This document shows positions 49,001 through 61,985 of a stretch of DNA of 64,000 nucleotides, one piece after another. Below the pieces are notes generated by a model that made no database searches, was not told the origin of the DNA, and saw only the letters and a program-made list of their open reading frames with translations. The stretch is taken from NCBI GenBank assembly GCA_008638375.1, contig CM018036.1:1586001-1650000 (forward strand), given 5' to 3'. The position numbers and the translations under genes are program-made. The stretch comes from Nyssa sinensis. Lineage: Eukaryota > Streptophyta > Magnoliopsida > Cornales > Nyssaceae. Within the stretch, counting starts at the first letter, position 1. Each line of letters opens with the position of its first letter.

Positions 49001-49939
49001 GACTAAAAAATACTGCCCCTAAAAATGGCCCATTATTACTACTGCCCTATATAGAGCTGAATAGAAAAATTGGATATATATATTTTAGATACAAGTCCTA
49101 GTTCTGTTTAATTGGGTTTATATTTTTCTCTGTTTGTGAACTAATTAGATGATACTTGCCTGCATGCTGCAGTTTTTTTGTTTGTATGTTCTGATGTTTT
49201 TGTGCTGTAGCCTATTAAATACCGTTGTCCTATAAATTCTTGTTTTGCAGTTACTTAGCTCCAGAATACGCAATGACTGGTCATCTTCTCGTTAAAAGCG
49301 ATGTTTACAGTTATGGTGTAGTCCTTCTTGAGCTCCTAACTGGAAGAAAGCCTGTCGACTTATCACAGCCACCAGGTCAAGAAAATTTGGTTGCTTGGGC
49401 TCGTCCACTCCTCACAACCAAGGAGGGCTTAGAAACAATCATTGACCCTATCTCTAAAGTCAAATATCCCATTTGATAGCATGGCCAAGGTAGCAGCAAT
49501 TGCATCAATGTGTGTACAACCAGAAGTATCTCACCGGCCATTTATGGGTGAAGTTGTTCAGGCCTTGAAGCTTGTGTGTAATGAGTTTGATGAGGGAATA
49601 GAGCCCATATCAAGAAGTTGCAGCCAAGAGGATCTTTCAATTACTGTAGATAGTAAGCTTACCAGGGTCTCAGGTGAGCTTGTGGAAGCTTCGCGGACGC
49701 ATCCTGTGCCTGGCTATGATTCTGTTTTTGACACTAAAATGGCATTATCAGCTTCAGATTTGGTGTGTGTGTCAGCCAGATTTGAGGAGCAGGAATTTGG
49801 TTCTTATAGGAGGCATTCTAATTCTGCACCGTTGGGAATTGGGAGGAGAAGGCATTTCTGGCAGAGATTAAGAGGTTTGTCTAGAGGCAGCATGAGCGAG
49901 CATGGATTTTCGTCAAAATTATGGTCAGGATCCCGTTAA
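43056..49939 (+). CDS. ALE2-like receptor-like Ser/Thr protein kinase, frame broken at two points in the kinase domain
   Basis: Eleven exons: 43056-43131, 44520-44627, 45435-45560, 45666-45845, 45940-46041, 46145-46252, 46370-46741, 47169-47462, 47908-48300, 48434-48678, 49251-49939. Order: signal peptide, Pro/Ser-rich extracellular part, the family-specific Cys region ([17 protein letters not shown]) in exon 7, one membrane helix in exon 8 and a kinase with [28 protein letters not shown] and APEYA. Known: ALE2 acts at the plasma membrane in epidermis and cuticle formation. Exon 10 has one base too many (near 48452, in what should read AGPLDW), and exon 11 another (near 49451, in DPSLKSN). 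Taking both out gives 2691 bp, 896 residues. As read, the kinase would be cut off in subdomain VI. The start at 43056 gives the only signal-peptide-like frame. An extra Pro-rich exon near 44930-45045 is possible but unsupported. Confidence 0.88.
43194..43386. repeat. 98-bp tandem duplication in receptor kinase intron 1
   Basis: Two copies (about 43194-43290 and 43292-43386) share 'gtgggttta.ttgaatttt' and 'gaatttggagtacatttg'. They are about 90 percent alike by eye. Confidence 0.8.
43560..43680. mobile_element. MITE-like fragment in receptor kinase intron 1
   Basis: 'ggggttgcttccctgaaac' and 'aacaaccccacacaaaagca', followed by a hairpin word 'ggcctccgaacaggcc'. It matches the reverse complement of 39600-39700. 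Confidence 0.35.
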
Positions 49940-50747
49940 GACGAGCCAAATCCCCTCTTAGAAATAAACTCTTGAAATGAATTTGGAGTCACCCCTTCAT
50001 GAACAAGAGCTACAAATTTCTGTTGTATAGAGATTATTATGTATTATATAATCACATGCAGCTTTGAAATATTTCAGCTCTCAAAAGTATTGTTATTTTT
50101 ATGAATGGCTTTTGGTGACTCAGAACCAGAAACTTGGTCATGGTGGTGAAGCATTCAAAAAGCAAAGAATCATCAGACAATGGGTACTTTATAACACCTT
50201 GATGATATGCATGGGATCTTAGGGTGGTCTGGTTTCAAGTAAAAAAAATTTATGTTCTCTTGTTGGTTCAATTCTTGGGGTTAATGTATTGTGTTTAAAA
50301 TTAAGAAGACGTATCGTCATGTTTGGTACGGTGAAATAGACATTCTTAGAATGTCATTCTAATTTTTTCATTACTTATTTTCGTTTAGTATGATTGAAAA
50401 TGACTATTTTATGAAATAAGTATTTCATTAAGAATTATTCAAATATTCTTTGAGTTTAGATGAGTAATTCTTATTCTATTTTATATTTTTTCCATTCTAT
50501 TTTTAAGTTTTGAGTGAGAATTCAATAGCAGAGATAACAAACAGGTGACTAGATATAATATAGATATAATATAAATAGCTCAAAATACATATTATGGATA
50601 CAACCGATTGGAAATATTGGTTGTTGGCAAGCCTATCTCTACATACATATTACTGCCCGCTAAGAATATTTAGAATAACAAAAATTAAATTTTTATCATC
50701 ACAAAACACAAAATGCTCAGCTTCGTCTCCTAGTTGGTCTTCATTCT
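49940..50747. other. Intergenic region between convergent genes
   Basis: The 3' ends of the receptor kinase (+) and the oxidoreductase (-) face each other here. An AT-rich MITE-like piece starts near 50320 ('catgtttggtacggtgaaat') and ends near 50545. No gene is seen. Confidence 0.5.
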
Positions 50748-53700
50748 TTATAAACCAGCTGCCCTTCCTAATCTCTCTCTTAAAATTCTCACTCCCATGT
50801 ACCTGCAAAAGTGTCAATCATCATAAACCATGCATGGTTTGTTCTATTTCTCCAAAAAATAAACAGAACATTTGTATTGAGATCATACCTGCCCATCATC
50901 ATTATAGTGGCTTGGGGATTAGTGCCTGGCGATTCACTAAACGTCGAACTATCAACGACACGGAGCCTGTGAACGCCATGAACCTTGTAATCAGGGCTCA
51001 ACACCTTGCCCACATGGCAGCCGCCATGGTAGTGCCAAATTGTGATGACTGTATCTCTGCAAAATTGCTCCAGGCACTTTGTGTCATTGGTATGTTTAGG
51101 AATAAGGTTGATGTTAGCCTTCAAACTCATGTTAAGCAGCTTGTCCCAAGTCAGTTTGTCGCACTGTGTGAAGTTTGTGAAGGGTTTTGCACTCACAAGC
51201 TTCTCCACCAATCGAATACCATCAACACATCGCTGTAGATCGTATGGATGGCTGAAGTAGTTGAAGGTGACAGAGGGGTTGTTGTCAACATTGGTGTCGA
51301 TCAGGCTGAGCTGGCCCGTTGAAATGGGATTGGCAATCTTTTCTAGAATGAAGCCTCCCATGAATGCTTCATGTGGGAGGTCTTGCTTGCTTTTGCTGTA
51401 GGCTTCAATAGCCTCTCGTGTTCTTTGCTTTGGTGGAATGGTGGAGAGCTGCCCAACCTGGTTACACCACAATATGCAGTTAGTATATTTTACACACACT
51501 GACACACACACATTTGTTTATATCTGAGGGAGGGGTGTTTGAAAGCAACTTCATGGAATTAATTACATAGATCATGCCCTACTTAATATAGAAAGAGATT
51601 ATTTTAGAGATGCAAGTAGAGTTGATTTACAATGAGTTTAGAAAAGCTAATTGGGATATTGAAAGAAAAATTCTGTCCTCCCCCAAATAGGAAGAAATAT
51701 AATAGGCCATGTGATATCATTCTAGTGTCTCTAAGAGGTCTTTCCTCCCCGAGGCTGCTTTCAGACATATCTACATCAATAAACGAGCTTTGGTATATTA
51801 ATTAAGAGTGAAGAACTCATGCTACATACAATAAATTTTCTCACTTCTAGATACACGTTTTGGGACTCGCATTTATTATAGTGGTGACTTTCTTATGTTT
51901 AAGAGTGAGAAATAAGGTGAGAAAAATAGGCAAGGAGTAAGAAAATAACTGTCCCACACACGTTTATTATATTGAACCCCACAAACCTTCCGTGTAGGAG
52001 TAAGAAAATTAATTGAGATTCTTGAAAAAATCAGTTACGTGTAGCAACACTCTTCTATGAATTAATGGGATGTTTCAATCACAAGGGAACTTGTTAGATC
52101 AGTGACTATAGCCTTGAAAGACAGCCTACTCATTCCTTTCTATTTCATGGGGCCACCACTAATAGACAAGGAGTCCCCTCAAATTAATGTTTTTCTCCAC
52201 CATTTAGCAGACAAACCACAATATGATAGCCCTAATTTCAAGTTCAAACAGTCCCAATAAGTGGACAGTTAGTTCACTACTAACCTCAGCCGATACGATT
52301 CCATGATTGCACCGAATGCTATCAGGGGACTGCCCAAATCCACTGCTAGCCTCAATGTATACACCCATCTTCGTAATGCCTACAGTTTGTATTAACGACT
52401 GCTCCACAGGTCTATTAGTTGGAACAAAAACCGAATTCATTGGGTTATCGGACATGCCTTTTCCAACAAATTCATTGTCAAGCACCACAGAGACATTCAA
52501 TTTTTTAAGGTCAGCCTTCGGTCCAATACCACTAAGAAGTAGCAGCTGAGGGCTTCCAATTGCTCCACACGACACAATTATTTCACTCCGCCTCTTTGCA
52601 AGAAATGCTTGGTGTTGTTTCCCCTTCTCATCTTTGAAGATTACTCCCAATGCCCTTGGTTTCTTCCCTGTATTGGACAATAGACATCACCAATTCATCA
52701 GTACCCACTCCACACAACTCTACATCTAAATGATAAGTTCAAGTTGTTAGAATACCTTCTGTATTGAATATGATTTTTTGAACTGTTGCATGAATCAAAA
52801 CATCAAGTTTTTCAGGGTTAGCAGAAGCTAGGAGTTCAGCGGCAGTGTGACGATGACCATGCTTGTCAAAAATGGTTCCACCAACCTTGGTTCCATACAA
52901 GTGATCATAGGTGAATCCATTGAAAGGCGAGATCCCTACTTCCAAAAGACTGTCCCTTACTGCTCTTTGCCAGGGGGCAAGTTTTGGCCTATGAACAATT
53001 TGTTTCTCAATCCATGGATATGACTCATTTACCAGTTTAGCATCCCAACCTGCTTTCCTAATGTAACTGCAAGCCAAGAAATTTCGGCATCAACATTTGA
53101 ATGATTAGATTAATAAAAAAAAGTTTCATGTTACTAACATTGCAGCACACTACTTGTCATGCATTCTTTATAAGGAATCATTTATAGTGTTACGTGACCA
53201 AATCTGTTTAATACAGATTGCCTCTAGTCGAAAATTCCCCACACTATATCGCTTAAATTAGCATCTGATAAGCTTTCTCCAGAAGTTTTTGATGCCCGTG
53301 GTTAGATATAGACATGATACATGTCTTTACCAACTAATTAAGCAATTGGCATTTGTCAACAGCCGTAAGGGTTTTTCACGCGAGTAAGTATTCATTGGTC
53401 CCGGGAATTTGCACCCGGGCCAATGAACATAACATGCGTGCCACATTTTGATGTGTCCAATGCAGTACTCCCGGATCAATGAATAATACATAGTGGAGTT
53501 CAATGCCAGTGGGATATTGGTTGTTGGTGTGGTGGATGCTGGGCCAATAGTCTCGTGTTCTTTCTCCATACTTCCCATAAATGTATAGCGTTCTTTAAAT
53601 ATATACACCCCACTTTCCACCTAATCAGCTCCATGCATTAGAGGGAGGGAAAAACTCTTTCAAGGAAATAAATTTAAATGAGGACCACACCTAGCAAGTA

Positions 53701-55771
53701 CGACAAACTAGCACAGTCAAGACGATGTATATATAGATGAAATCATAAATGTTGTGATTATTGTCCGTACAATGACTATTCATGTGCATCAAATGGTCAC
53801 CATTTGTTTATACAACCCTCGTAAATTATGGCCAAACCTAACATCCCATGCAGTCGACACCAGGAGTCCTAGTCAGGCCCATTAGACTAAAATCAACATT
53901 CAAGTTATGCTTAGTACTATTTAGATAATGACTAGTAACATCACAACATCAATTAATTAGCACAAAGTTAACATAGTACTTAGATAATGACTAATATGAG
54001 AGAACAAAATATATTTTCTAATCATCTACCAAACCAAACCTTTTTGGCCCAAGTGGAAATGGACAAGGGTTCAATAGGTACCAATAATATGGTAACGTAA
54101 TTTCCATTAGAAAAACATAATTAAATGAAACATTCAAGAGATAGACTCCATGTGGAAAATTCTTGAATGTGACTAGTGACTAATGTGACAATGTGTCTTG
54201 CCAATGTTATCATGCCATGTGTGCTACGATCTATGGTATGTCTTTCCGTGTGCTACAACTCACGGTGTGTCTTTCCAATTTTATATAGAATTGATCTTGA
54301 ATGAACCTCTATTCGAGTCGATCGTGAGTCAAGCTCGATTAGTTTTTTTTTTTTTTTTTTAATATTGTAGTAAATCACTTATTAGCTTATCAAGTCAAGC
54401 TCAATAAATTAATGAATTTCAAAATATGTTCAAATTTGACTTATTTATCTAGCGATATAATCTCAATAGAGCCTCTAACTAAGCCAATCATGATCCGAAC
54501 TCAAAGAGTTTGGTTCATTTTAGAACTCTAATTATCATGCCATGAATCATAGTACACATGGTAAAGCGTTATTAAGAGGACACACCAGTTCAAAGCTACT
54601 GAAAATTGCCTCAAAAGAGAGAGAGAGAGAGTTGTACCTTGTGCTTGATCTAGTGTAAAAGCCAGCATTGATGCAAGTGCCACCACCCAAAACCCTAGCC
54701 CTAGAATTAAAGACCCCATCTGTAGAAACAAAAAATTGGGCAGCAGAGTTTGGTGAAGTGTCTGCTAGAGAGATGTGAAAGTTCTGTAAACGAGAGACAT
54801 TTAGATTGCCAAAAGGTGCACCCCCTCTTTCTAGTAATAATACACTGAAGTTCTGAGAAAGAGTGGCAGCTAAGGGACACCCGGCTGTGCCACCTCCTAC
54901 AATTATATAGTCATACGCCTTCTCTGCACCCGCCTCTGAAGTTGATGCTGATGAGAAAGAGCTTGCACGTTTGATGAATGGGTATCTATATTCCCAGAAA
55001 TTCTTTTTACCTGCAATTCAATTTGCCCTTAATTAATCTAACAATTACCATATCATTAAACTATGTCCAGAAATGCATTAAATTTAGCAAAAATTTCCAA
55101 GGAAATAGAAAGAAAATGCTGAAAAAATAAGAGTATAGTTGATTTCCTTCATTATTTCCTTGATCCCCATGGATGATAAGTCACATTGTCAGAAGTTTAT
55201 GCCTCTAACTGAGAGAGAAGGGGAAATACTACAGAGCAGTAAAACATAGGGAATATCCACTAGTTTGGATGAGGTGAGAAAGTGTGATTCGATAAAAATG
55301 TAATTTGAATTAAGTTTTAAGTATTTAGATGAATATATTTAAAATAAATTAATATAGTATTTAAATAAGTTATTAAAAATGTTAAATGTGTTATATAATT
55401 AAAAAATAAGCTATTCCTTAACGAAGAGTTTGAAAAAAAAGACTCAATAGGCACTTTTCCGAAACAAGTGTAATTGTTTGCATTTGAATATACAAGAACT
55501 CATATTAACCAAGAAAACCCAAGTCCATTTCATTTCTTTCTCCACCAAAAAACGTGAGGGGTAAATTAAGAATGAAGAATTATCCACCTATCAAACAATG
55601 TGTGTGTGAAGAGGGAGAGAGAGAGAAGCAGAGAAATCAATAGAAGAAACCACAAGATAAACAGTGAAAGAAATGGGAGCAGAAACCTTGACAGGAAGAA
55701 GTGAGTGTGTTGAGCCATAGAAGTAAACAGAGAGAGAGCTTCAACTTCACTGCCGCCCCAACCAAAGCCAT
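50748..55771 (-). CDS. HOTHEAD-like GMC-family FAD oxidoreductase
   Basis: Six exons on the minus strand: 55687-55771, 54638-55010, 52756-53066, 52285-52667, 50889-51457, 50748-50802. They total 1776 bp, 591 residues, with GT-AG borders and no frame defects. Seen: a signal peptide (MALVGAAVKLKLSLCLLLW...), the FAD-binding YDYIIVGGGTAGCPLA at about 61-76, VLGGGTCINAGFY, the GMC signature GAIGSPQLLLLSGIGP, and active-site residues H526 and H528 (HYHGG) and N564 (GTNPQA). The end MMMGRYMGVRILRERLG is typical of the HOTHEAD group. Known: HOTHEAD is needed for cutin-type dicarboxylic fatty acids and stops organ fusion. Related plant GMC proteins include mandelonitrile lyases, so the substrate is inferred. 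Length fits HOTHEAD (about 594 aa). Confidence 0.94.
53391..53485. repeat. Inverted-repeat cluster (hairpin) in an intron of the oxidoreductase gene
   Basis: TTCATTGGTCCCGGG (53391-53405) pairs with CCCGGGCCAATGAA (53414-53427) across an 8-base loop, with one bulged T. A third related word, CTCCCGGATCAATGAATAAT, lies at about 53468-53488. It is GC-rich in an AT-rich intron and could be a foldback element. Confidence 0.6.
54295..54520. repeat. Copy of the dispersed 'gagtcaagctcg' repeat in an intron
   Basis: 'cgatcgtgagtcaagctcga', a poly-T run, 'caagtcaagctcaataaatt' and 'agccaatcatgatccgaac' match the family at 38.8 and 59.2 kb. Confidence 0.45.
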
Positions 55772-56523
55772 TGAGAAGCAGACAATGACCTCAGAAATCA
55801 CTAGCAGGAGAAAGCGCGCGGTTCCCCTTCAGCCTCTGCTCGATGTGGTGTGTCTATCCCTGGTTGGCCTTGTTTTGTGTGTACAACCTATATCATATAT
55901 ACTTATATTATTATTGCATACAAAAACTATATATATATATATATATATATATACATGCAAAAATTATATAAATGACAGCATTGAAGATGAGAAAACTAAC
56001 AGGCGGATGCATTCCTCAACTGTATTGAAGAACACGGAAACTACAAGGGGAAGGACATTTAATGGTGAAATGAATGTCACCTTGTCACAGTTGGGAGTAG
56101 TAATCAATGACACTTCATATCGGTAATCTGATCACGTCCGTCCATCACCACATGGACAGCTCACAAAATCAGACTTTAGAATGGGTTCATACACCTTTAG
56201 CAATAGGACCAACTTTAGATTTTGTATTTTGGGTTACCAAAAAGAACTGGGCTAGTTTTAATCACTGCAACTGTTAACCACTGTTTGCTTGCAGTACTGG
56301 TAGATGGGTTTTTACCAAATATATGAAAGGACATGCACTATGAATTTCATGTTGAGCTTGCATGTGATTAGAGTTTTGGGGGAGAGCATGTGAAAAGAAT
56401 TAATGATTCAATTTTATGGGTGAACCCAGTTGGTAGCTGTTGAGCTCGGTCGGGGTTAAAAAAAGCTCCATGTAAATTTGCCGTGGGTAAATCACAGTTT
56501 TATCCATTTTATGATCAGGAACA

Positions 56524-56570
56524 AATGGGTGGGGTGGGGTGGGGTGGGGTGGGTTGGGTTGGGTTGGGTA
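56524..56570 (+). repeat. (GGGGT)n-(GGGTT)n pentanucleotide repeat
   Basis: About four GGGGT units change into about four GGGTT units. Runs of three or four G this close together could form a G-quadruplex. It is not the plant telomere repeat TTTAGGG. Confidence 0.85.
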
Positions 56571-58545
56571 AAGGTTTGGAGAGTTAAATCTTACGATGGT
56601 AACAATAATGCAAATATTACTTAAAAAGTCTATCAAAAATATCTATCTTCATGAGTTAATAATGTTACATTAGTCAGTTATCATATCATATTAGTCAATT
56701 ATCATATCATAATGTGATGTCTAATTAAAACAATATTAACAACTCATAAAAATAAATATATTTGATAAAATCTGAAAATCAGCTTAGCATTACTGGTTTA
56801 TAAAAATACTTTAATTAATATTATATTATAAAAGTAGTTTTGAAACAATATTGTAATCTGTATTTGTAAAACTAGTTTTGAAATTAAGAGTAAAACATAA
56901 TTAATTTCATAAGAACAGAAAATAAAAAGAACTTGAAACAATAAGATATTAGAACTTACATGTTTTACGAAAATACCAAAAGGACAACAATAGTAATTGA
57001 TCAAGACTAGTGTCTTATACTAAGTCATTAGGACAATATCACCCTCACACCGGTGTTTTGAGTCTTTAATAATGATTGTCTTCAAAGATACAATGATCAC
57101 ACATAATAGAAGAAACACTTTAATCTTCTGTACATAGTGAACCATATCTTGTTGAAATCTCTCAAATACAAACTCACAGTATGTATGTATGTATTGAATT
57201 CCAGAACTCATGAACTGAATGCAAAATGATGAAGACATACTGGATTTATATAAGCAACTTCATGATTGTTCAGTACAGCCACGAAATTATAGATTGCATC
57301 TATTTATAGTGAGTAGACACACTCGTTTGAACTGGTGCAACTATTTGCTAACAATCACAATTATTTAAATTAGTAATAGTGAGAAAATTTAAATAAATTT
57401 TCTCCAATATATATATATATATATATATATTGCTGGCCAAGCCCCAAGCTCGATGCGACCCGACCCAACCTGGTTCGATGCAGGACGGGGCACATTGTTA
57501 CTATTTTCAAGTACTAATATTTAGAGACAATTTAACAAAAATCAACTAAGGATTTCAAAAAAAAAAAAGGAAAAACAAATGATGGGAAAATTTTTTTGAC
57601 AAGCCAACGTATCAGGCACAGTATAGCATGCCACAGGCCCATGCCAATGGGTCGTGATGAGTTAGGAATAATACACAACACCACTCAACCCAATTTGCAA
57701 ACAAATCAGGTCCAATCGACACGAATAGGCTACCTCGAAATAAGATGACTCGTTTGACACCTCTACAAATAATCAATAATAGATAACTCATGATTGCCGG
57801 TGACCAATAACACCATACAATAATTTCCTTGGAGGAGATCTTTTATTTTATGATATTCCTTTCTTTCTTTTTATCTTCTTTCTATACATACATACATATA
57901 CATGTTGATAGAGCAGTAGGGTAAGTTTAGGATTTGTCATGACTTTGAAGCATGTATTAATACTGTCTTTAAAGTGTTAATTGTCTCTATTCGAAAGAGT
58001 TACTCCTGAGTTCTGGCAAAACACCTCTAAGAAACAACAAAGCCAATTCTAATATGTAGAGAACAATTCTATAAATTTTTTACTGATATTTAACTTAAAA
58101 GTAAAACAGAAATGAGAGAAGAAGGAATTTAAGGATAAAGTTAATTTTTGTATTAAGTTATCCTCCTTACATAAAATAAATTATTGAATGGTTATAACTC
58201 TACTAAAAACATCATTTCAAACAATGTCTGTTCAATTCAAATTAAATATTTATTTAATTCAAATTAATGTCCATTTATTCATATATATATATATATATAT
58301 ATATGTTTAAATATACGTGACTGTTTAACTTAAAATAATGACTTTTAATATTTAAAAATCTATTATTTTTCTGAAAAGAAATAACAGTTAAGAGTTATGA
58401 TCTTCTACTTTTCATTTGATTAAATCAAATAAAAATTACTTAGTTGGATTTATGCCTCTTTATACTCACAAAGAAAGTTTTTTCATGTGAAACAAAAAGA
58501 AAAAGGTACAAACCCACTTTTCCTTCGATATTACAATCTACTTTC

Positions 58546-58546
<1 letters not shown>

Positions 58547-58598
<52 letters not shown>
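58547..58598. repeat. (CA)n(TA)n compound microsatellite
   Basis: About 19 CA units followed by TA units. Confidence 0.9.
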
Positions 58599-58599
<1 letters not shown>

Positions 58600-59219
58600 A
58601 TATGTGAAATAGAAGTCATTCCTTTTTGGCCAATCAGCCACCATCCGTTGATTAAATAATGTAATAACAATGTGAAAAGTAATAAGATTCATGACTGTCC
58701 ACCAAACGCAGTCAGGTAAAGGCAATGCAGATCAGAAGATGTGAGTAATTAATGGTAGAAACAAAGCCCATCGATACAGTCTGTGTGCATGATTGATGAC
58801 AAAACGGCGTCTGATCTGATTCTGGACAATCAGCAATGGTTCCAGAGTGTCATCGTTGCAGATGGATGGATCATATATGGATGGCCATGCCATGCAAGCT
58901 CCATTGCAGTCATTTTTAAATGAATGAATGCTCCTTCAATAAAATTTGCTTAGCTGGTTGCATTCACACTTCTATGTCTATATTCTATCAAGGGCGTTGG
59001 CTTATTATTCTTCTTAAATTTTTACATTATATATTATCCCGTTTATTAATATACATATATATATATATATATGGATAATTTTCATGTGCTATGTGTAAAT
59101 GTGACAGGTTTGCGTTGGGTGCCACTGTAATCAATATACATACAGGTTCCATGCATGTAAGTTATGGACCTTGCATGTGATATTCCACTTGTTGAATTTT
59201 TTATTTTAATCATTCTAGA

Positions 59220-59525
59220 AAACGCTGTGAAACGAGTTAACCTATTCGAGAGTTCGGCTCGTAATCAATTCGATTAAATGATTGATTAAGATTGATTCAC
59301 TAAATAAATAAGTCAATCTAAAACATATTTTAAAACTCGTTAATTTATTAAACTCGGTTCAAGTTTAATTTGTTAAGCTAAAAAAAGTTTTTTGAGTTCA
59401 GTTCAATTAGAGACTTGTTCGAAATCGATTCGAAAAATTAACAAGTCAAGTTTATATATAATTTAAAACTAATTTATTTTAATAAGTTGAGCTTTAACAA
59501 TCTGCTATTCGAGTCGACTCAACTT
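59220..59525. repeat. Copy of the dispersed 'aactcg/gattcg' repeat family
   Basis: 'gttcggctcgtaatcaattc', 'aaactcgttaatttattaaa', then 'cttgttcgaaatcgattcga' and 'aattaacaagtcaagttta' about 110 bp later. This is the clearest copy of the family in the window. Confidence 0.55.
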
Positions 59526-61407
59526 ATTTATTACGACCATAATTTTAGATATAAAAATAAGTGTGTATTTATAACACCACTGAATGAATTTTTATCATAC
59601 TTATCTTAAACTCTCTTAATTTTAAAGACTTTTTTTTTAACTTTTAAATTGAACATTTATTTATATTTTAATTTCATCAATTAAAATAATAGGAAGTTAT
59701 AAACAGCTAAAATTTCAGTGCAATTAATCGACACTGAATTTCAAACTACATGTAAGACGTAATTAGAGGTGATTATAGAGATTTCAGTGCTTGTTTAATA
59801 ATTCAAATTACATTTATTTTCTGTAATTTCAAGTCAACTTGGAATGGTGAAATGTGTGAATCCCAAAAGATTATGGGAAACCAAACCCATGTGAAGGTTA
59901 AAATAATCTAGACAACAAAAAACAAAGGAAAAAAATAATAAATAATAAAATATTTAAAAAAAAATTGAATGAAATAATGTAATTTAAATTTTAGAAAAAT
60001 ATTGTTTTGTCTTTTTATCAAAAGAATTGGCATCATTATAGAAATAATGTGGAGAGCAAAGTATAGGAGTTTTTGTAGTAGAGACATTGCATGTGCTAAT
60101 ATTCATATTATTTTTTATTTTTTATTTATTGTCGAATTGGTAACATTTTTTTAAAGTACTTTTAATAAGTAAAAATAAATAAAAATTGGAACATTTTGCC
60201 TTTTTTCCCTTAAAAACAAAAGGTAAAAGATAAAATGTGTTTGATAATCATCTTTAAAAAGTAAAATTAATCAAACACTACTTATAATTTTTTACATATT
60301 TAAATTATAAAGTAAATATATATATATATATACACACACTTTAAAAAGCGTTACCAAACTGAAAATTTTATTTATATTAAAAATATTCATATGGTTATTT
60401 TTCTCATATAAATTTCAGAAAAATTAGGTTTCATATAAATGAGGATAATATAAAGATGAGTCAATTTAAACCCCCTTCTTTTCTTCTTGTCCCCACAGCT
60501 TTTTAGGACGCATTATTATATCTAAAATTTGAATCAGAATTCCATTTTAGTGATCTAAACCTACCATTCTAAGAAGACATTTTTGGTCACTGTTAATGGG
60601 GCTGCACCTACCACATCCATAAAAATGAAACCCTAAACCCTACCTATATTTGAATATTGACCCTACTGTTTGTTTGCAACTCTGATGGAGAAGGTGACCT
60701 CTTCAATTCCTCCTGTGTGTGGTACACTTTCTATTAATTTCACAATCAATGAGCTGAGGAATTCCAACACTAGTTTTGTGAATCACATGCAAAGGTCTCA
60801 GTCATCTACCTTCCAAGATTTAATAATCTCGTTTTCATTTACATGTACTTGTAGAGTGAAGATCTCGAAAACAGACTCTCAAAGCAGTAGTCCCTTAAGA
60901 ATTTGGAACTAAACAAACAAGAACTACTACAATAGGGAACGGGTTTGCATTAGTGTAATATGATCTCTCAATTAAGAACCTGAAAATAGAACTTGCAGAG
61001 AATAATTCACCAAATAGAACTCGCACTGCTGTCAGAATTCTGCGTTCAAAATGGTTATGGAGTCCTCTCTTTACAGCCTATAGGTATATATATTTGTCCA
61101 TGTTCATGAATGAATCAGCCATCCAAGTACAATGCCACTAATGTTTTGAAATGATGCAAATATACTTCACCTTGGTGCAAAAATCCAGAGGGTGGACCCT
61201 CCCAACTCTCTGAGAATGGATCATAATTAGCGTGTCTGGACCTGCTATCTTTAACAGGTCTAAGTCTGGGTCTTAATGGGTCCGGTCCCTGTTAACAGGA
61301 CTTCATGGCAGACCACAGAAATAGCAGCAGCATGGCATCAATGTATCAAAGATATTACATAAGAATCCTGCCTTGGATCTAATGAAGGCCAACCCAAAAC
61401 CTATGGT

Positions 61408-61450
61408 TTGGGGAGGGGAAGAGAGGGGGGAGGGGGGGGGGGGGGGGGGG
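61408..61450 (+). repeat. G-rich tract with a 19-base G run
   Basis: G/A-rich sequence ending in 19 consecutive G (61432-61450) followed by CG. Runs this long are rare in plant DNA and hard to sequence. The true length is uncertain. Confidence 0.8.
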
Positions 61451-61985
61451 CGTTGCCGTATTCAAATCCTACAGTGGGCTGGGATTGCTCAATCAGAGTC
61501 TATAAAATAAGAATGGGGACGTACAATTCATGTTTGTTTCCCCCCTTCATTTCTTTTTTCAAGCAGAAAAATAAGAATTATATTGCCCAATAAAATACAA
61601 AGAGGATCATAATTAAAACAATTACCCTTGAAATACAAACAAACATGGCAATTATGCTTATCACAATACAAAATTGAAGGCAAACCAATACAACCAAAGA
61701 CCATCATGGTAGGACAAAGGAACCTGAGATTTATCCCACAAACCAGAAACAAAATGGACAACCTAAAAGATTGCACTAGAAAATCTATTCGAGGGGCTTT
61801 TCACAACAAACCAAAGCCCAGGTATGTGGCACCTACACAAAAATTAGGCCCTCAAAATCTGTTCCTCTGCATACCCAGAATTAGAGTTGAATTGCACGAA
61901 TCATGTGCGTGAAGCATGACACTTCAGCGTAAGAAGAACACCAGAATCTATCAAACAGAACAATGTTTCTATCCAAACATATAGC

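Larger units (their letters stand above)
55772..61985. other. Long spacer, no gene recognised
   Basis: About 6.2 kb. It holds TA tracts (near 55929, 57411, 58282 and 59055), the (GGGGT)n repeat, a CA/TA repeat at 58547-58598, a dispersed repeat copy at 59220-59525 and a 19-base G run. Short frames at 55701-56126 and 60670-60912 show no family features. The right end probably includes the 3' untranslated region of the RHD3-like gene. A region rich in 'gacccgacccaacc' words lies near 57440-57770. Confidence 0.5.

Noticed and set aside
50594..51238. 214-codon plus-strand frame
   Set aside because: It is the antisense of the last two exons of the HOTHEAD-like gene, whose minus-strand motifs are unmistakable.
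55701..56126. 141-codon open frame on the plus strand
   Set aside because: It overlaps the antisense of the oxidoreductase signal-peptide exon and runs into a TA microsatellite. No family features.
60670..60912. 80-codon open frame in the spacer
   Set aside because: The sequence is low in structure with no recognisable domain. Chance is likely.
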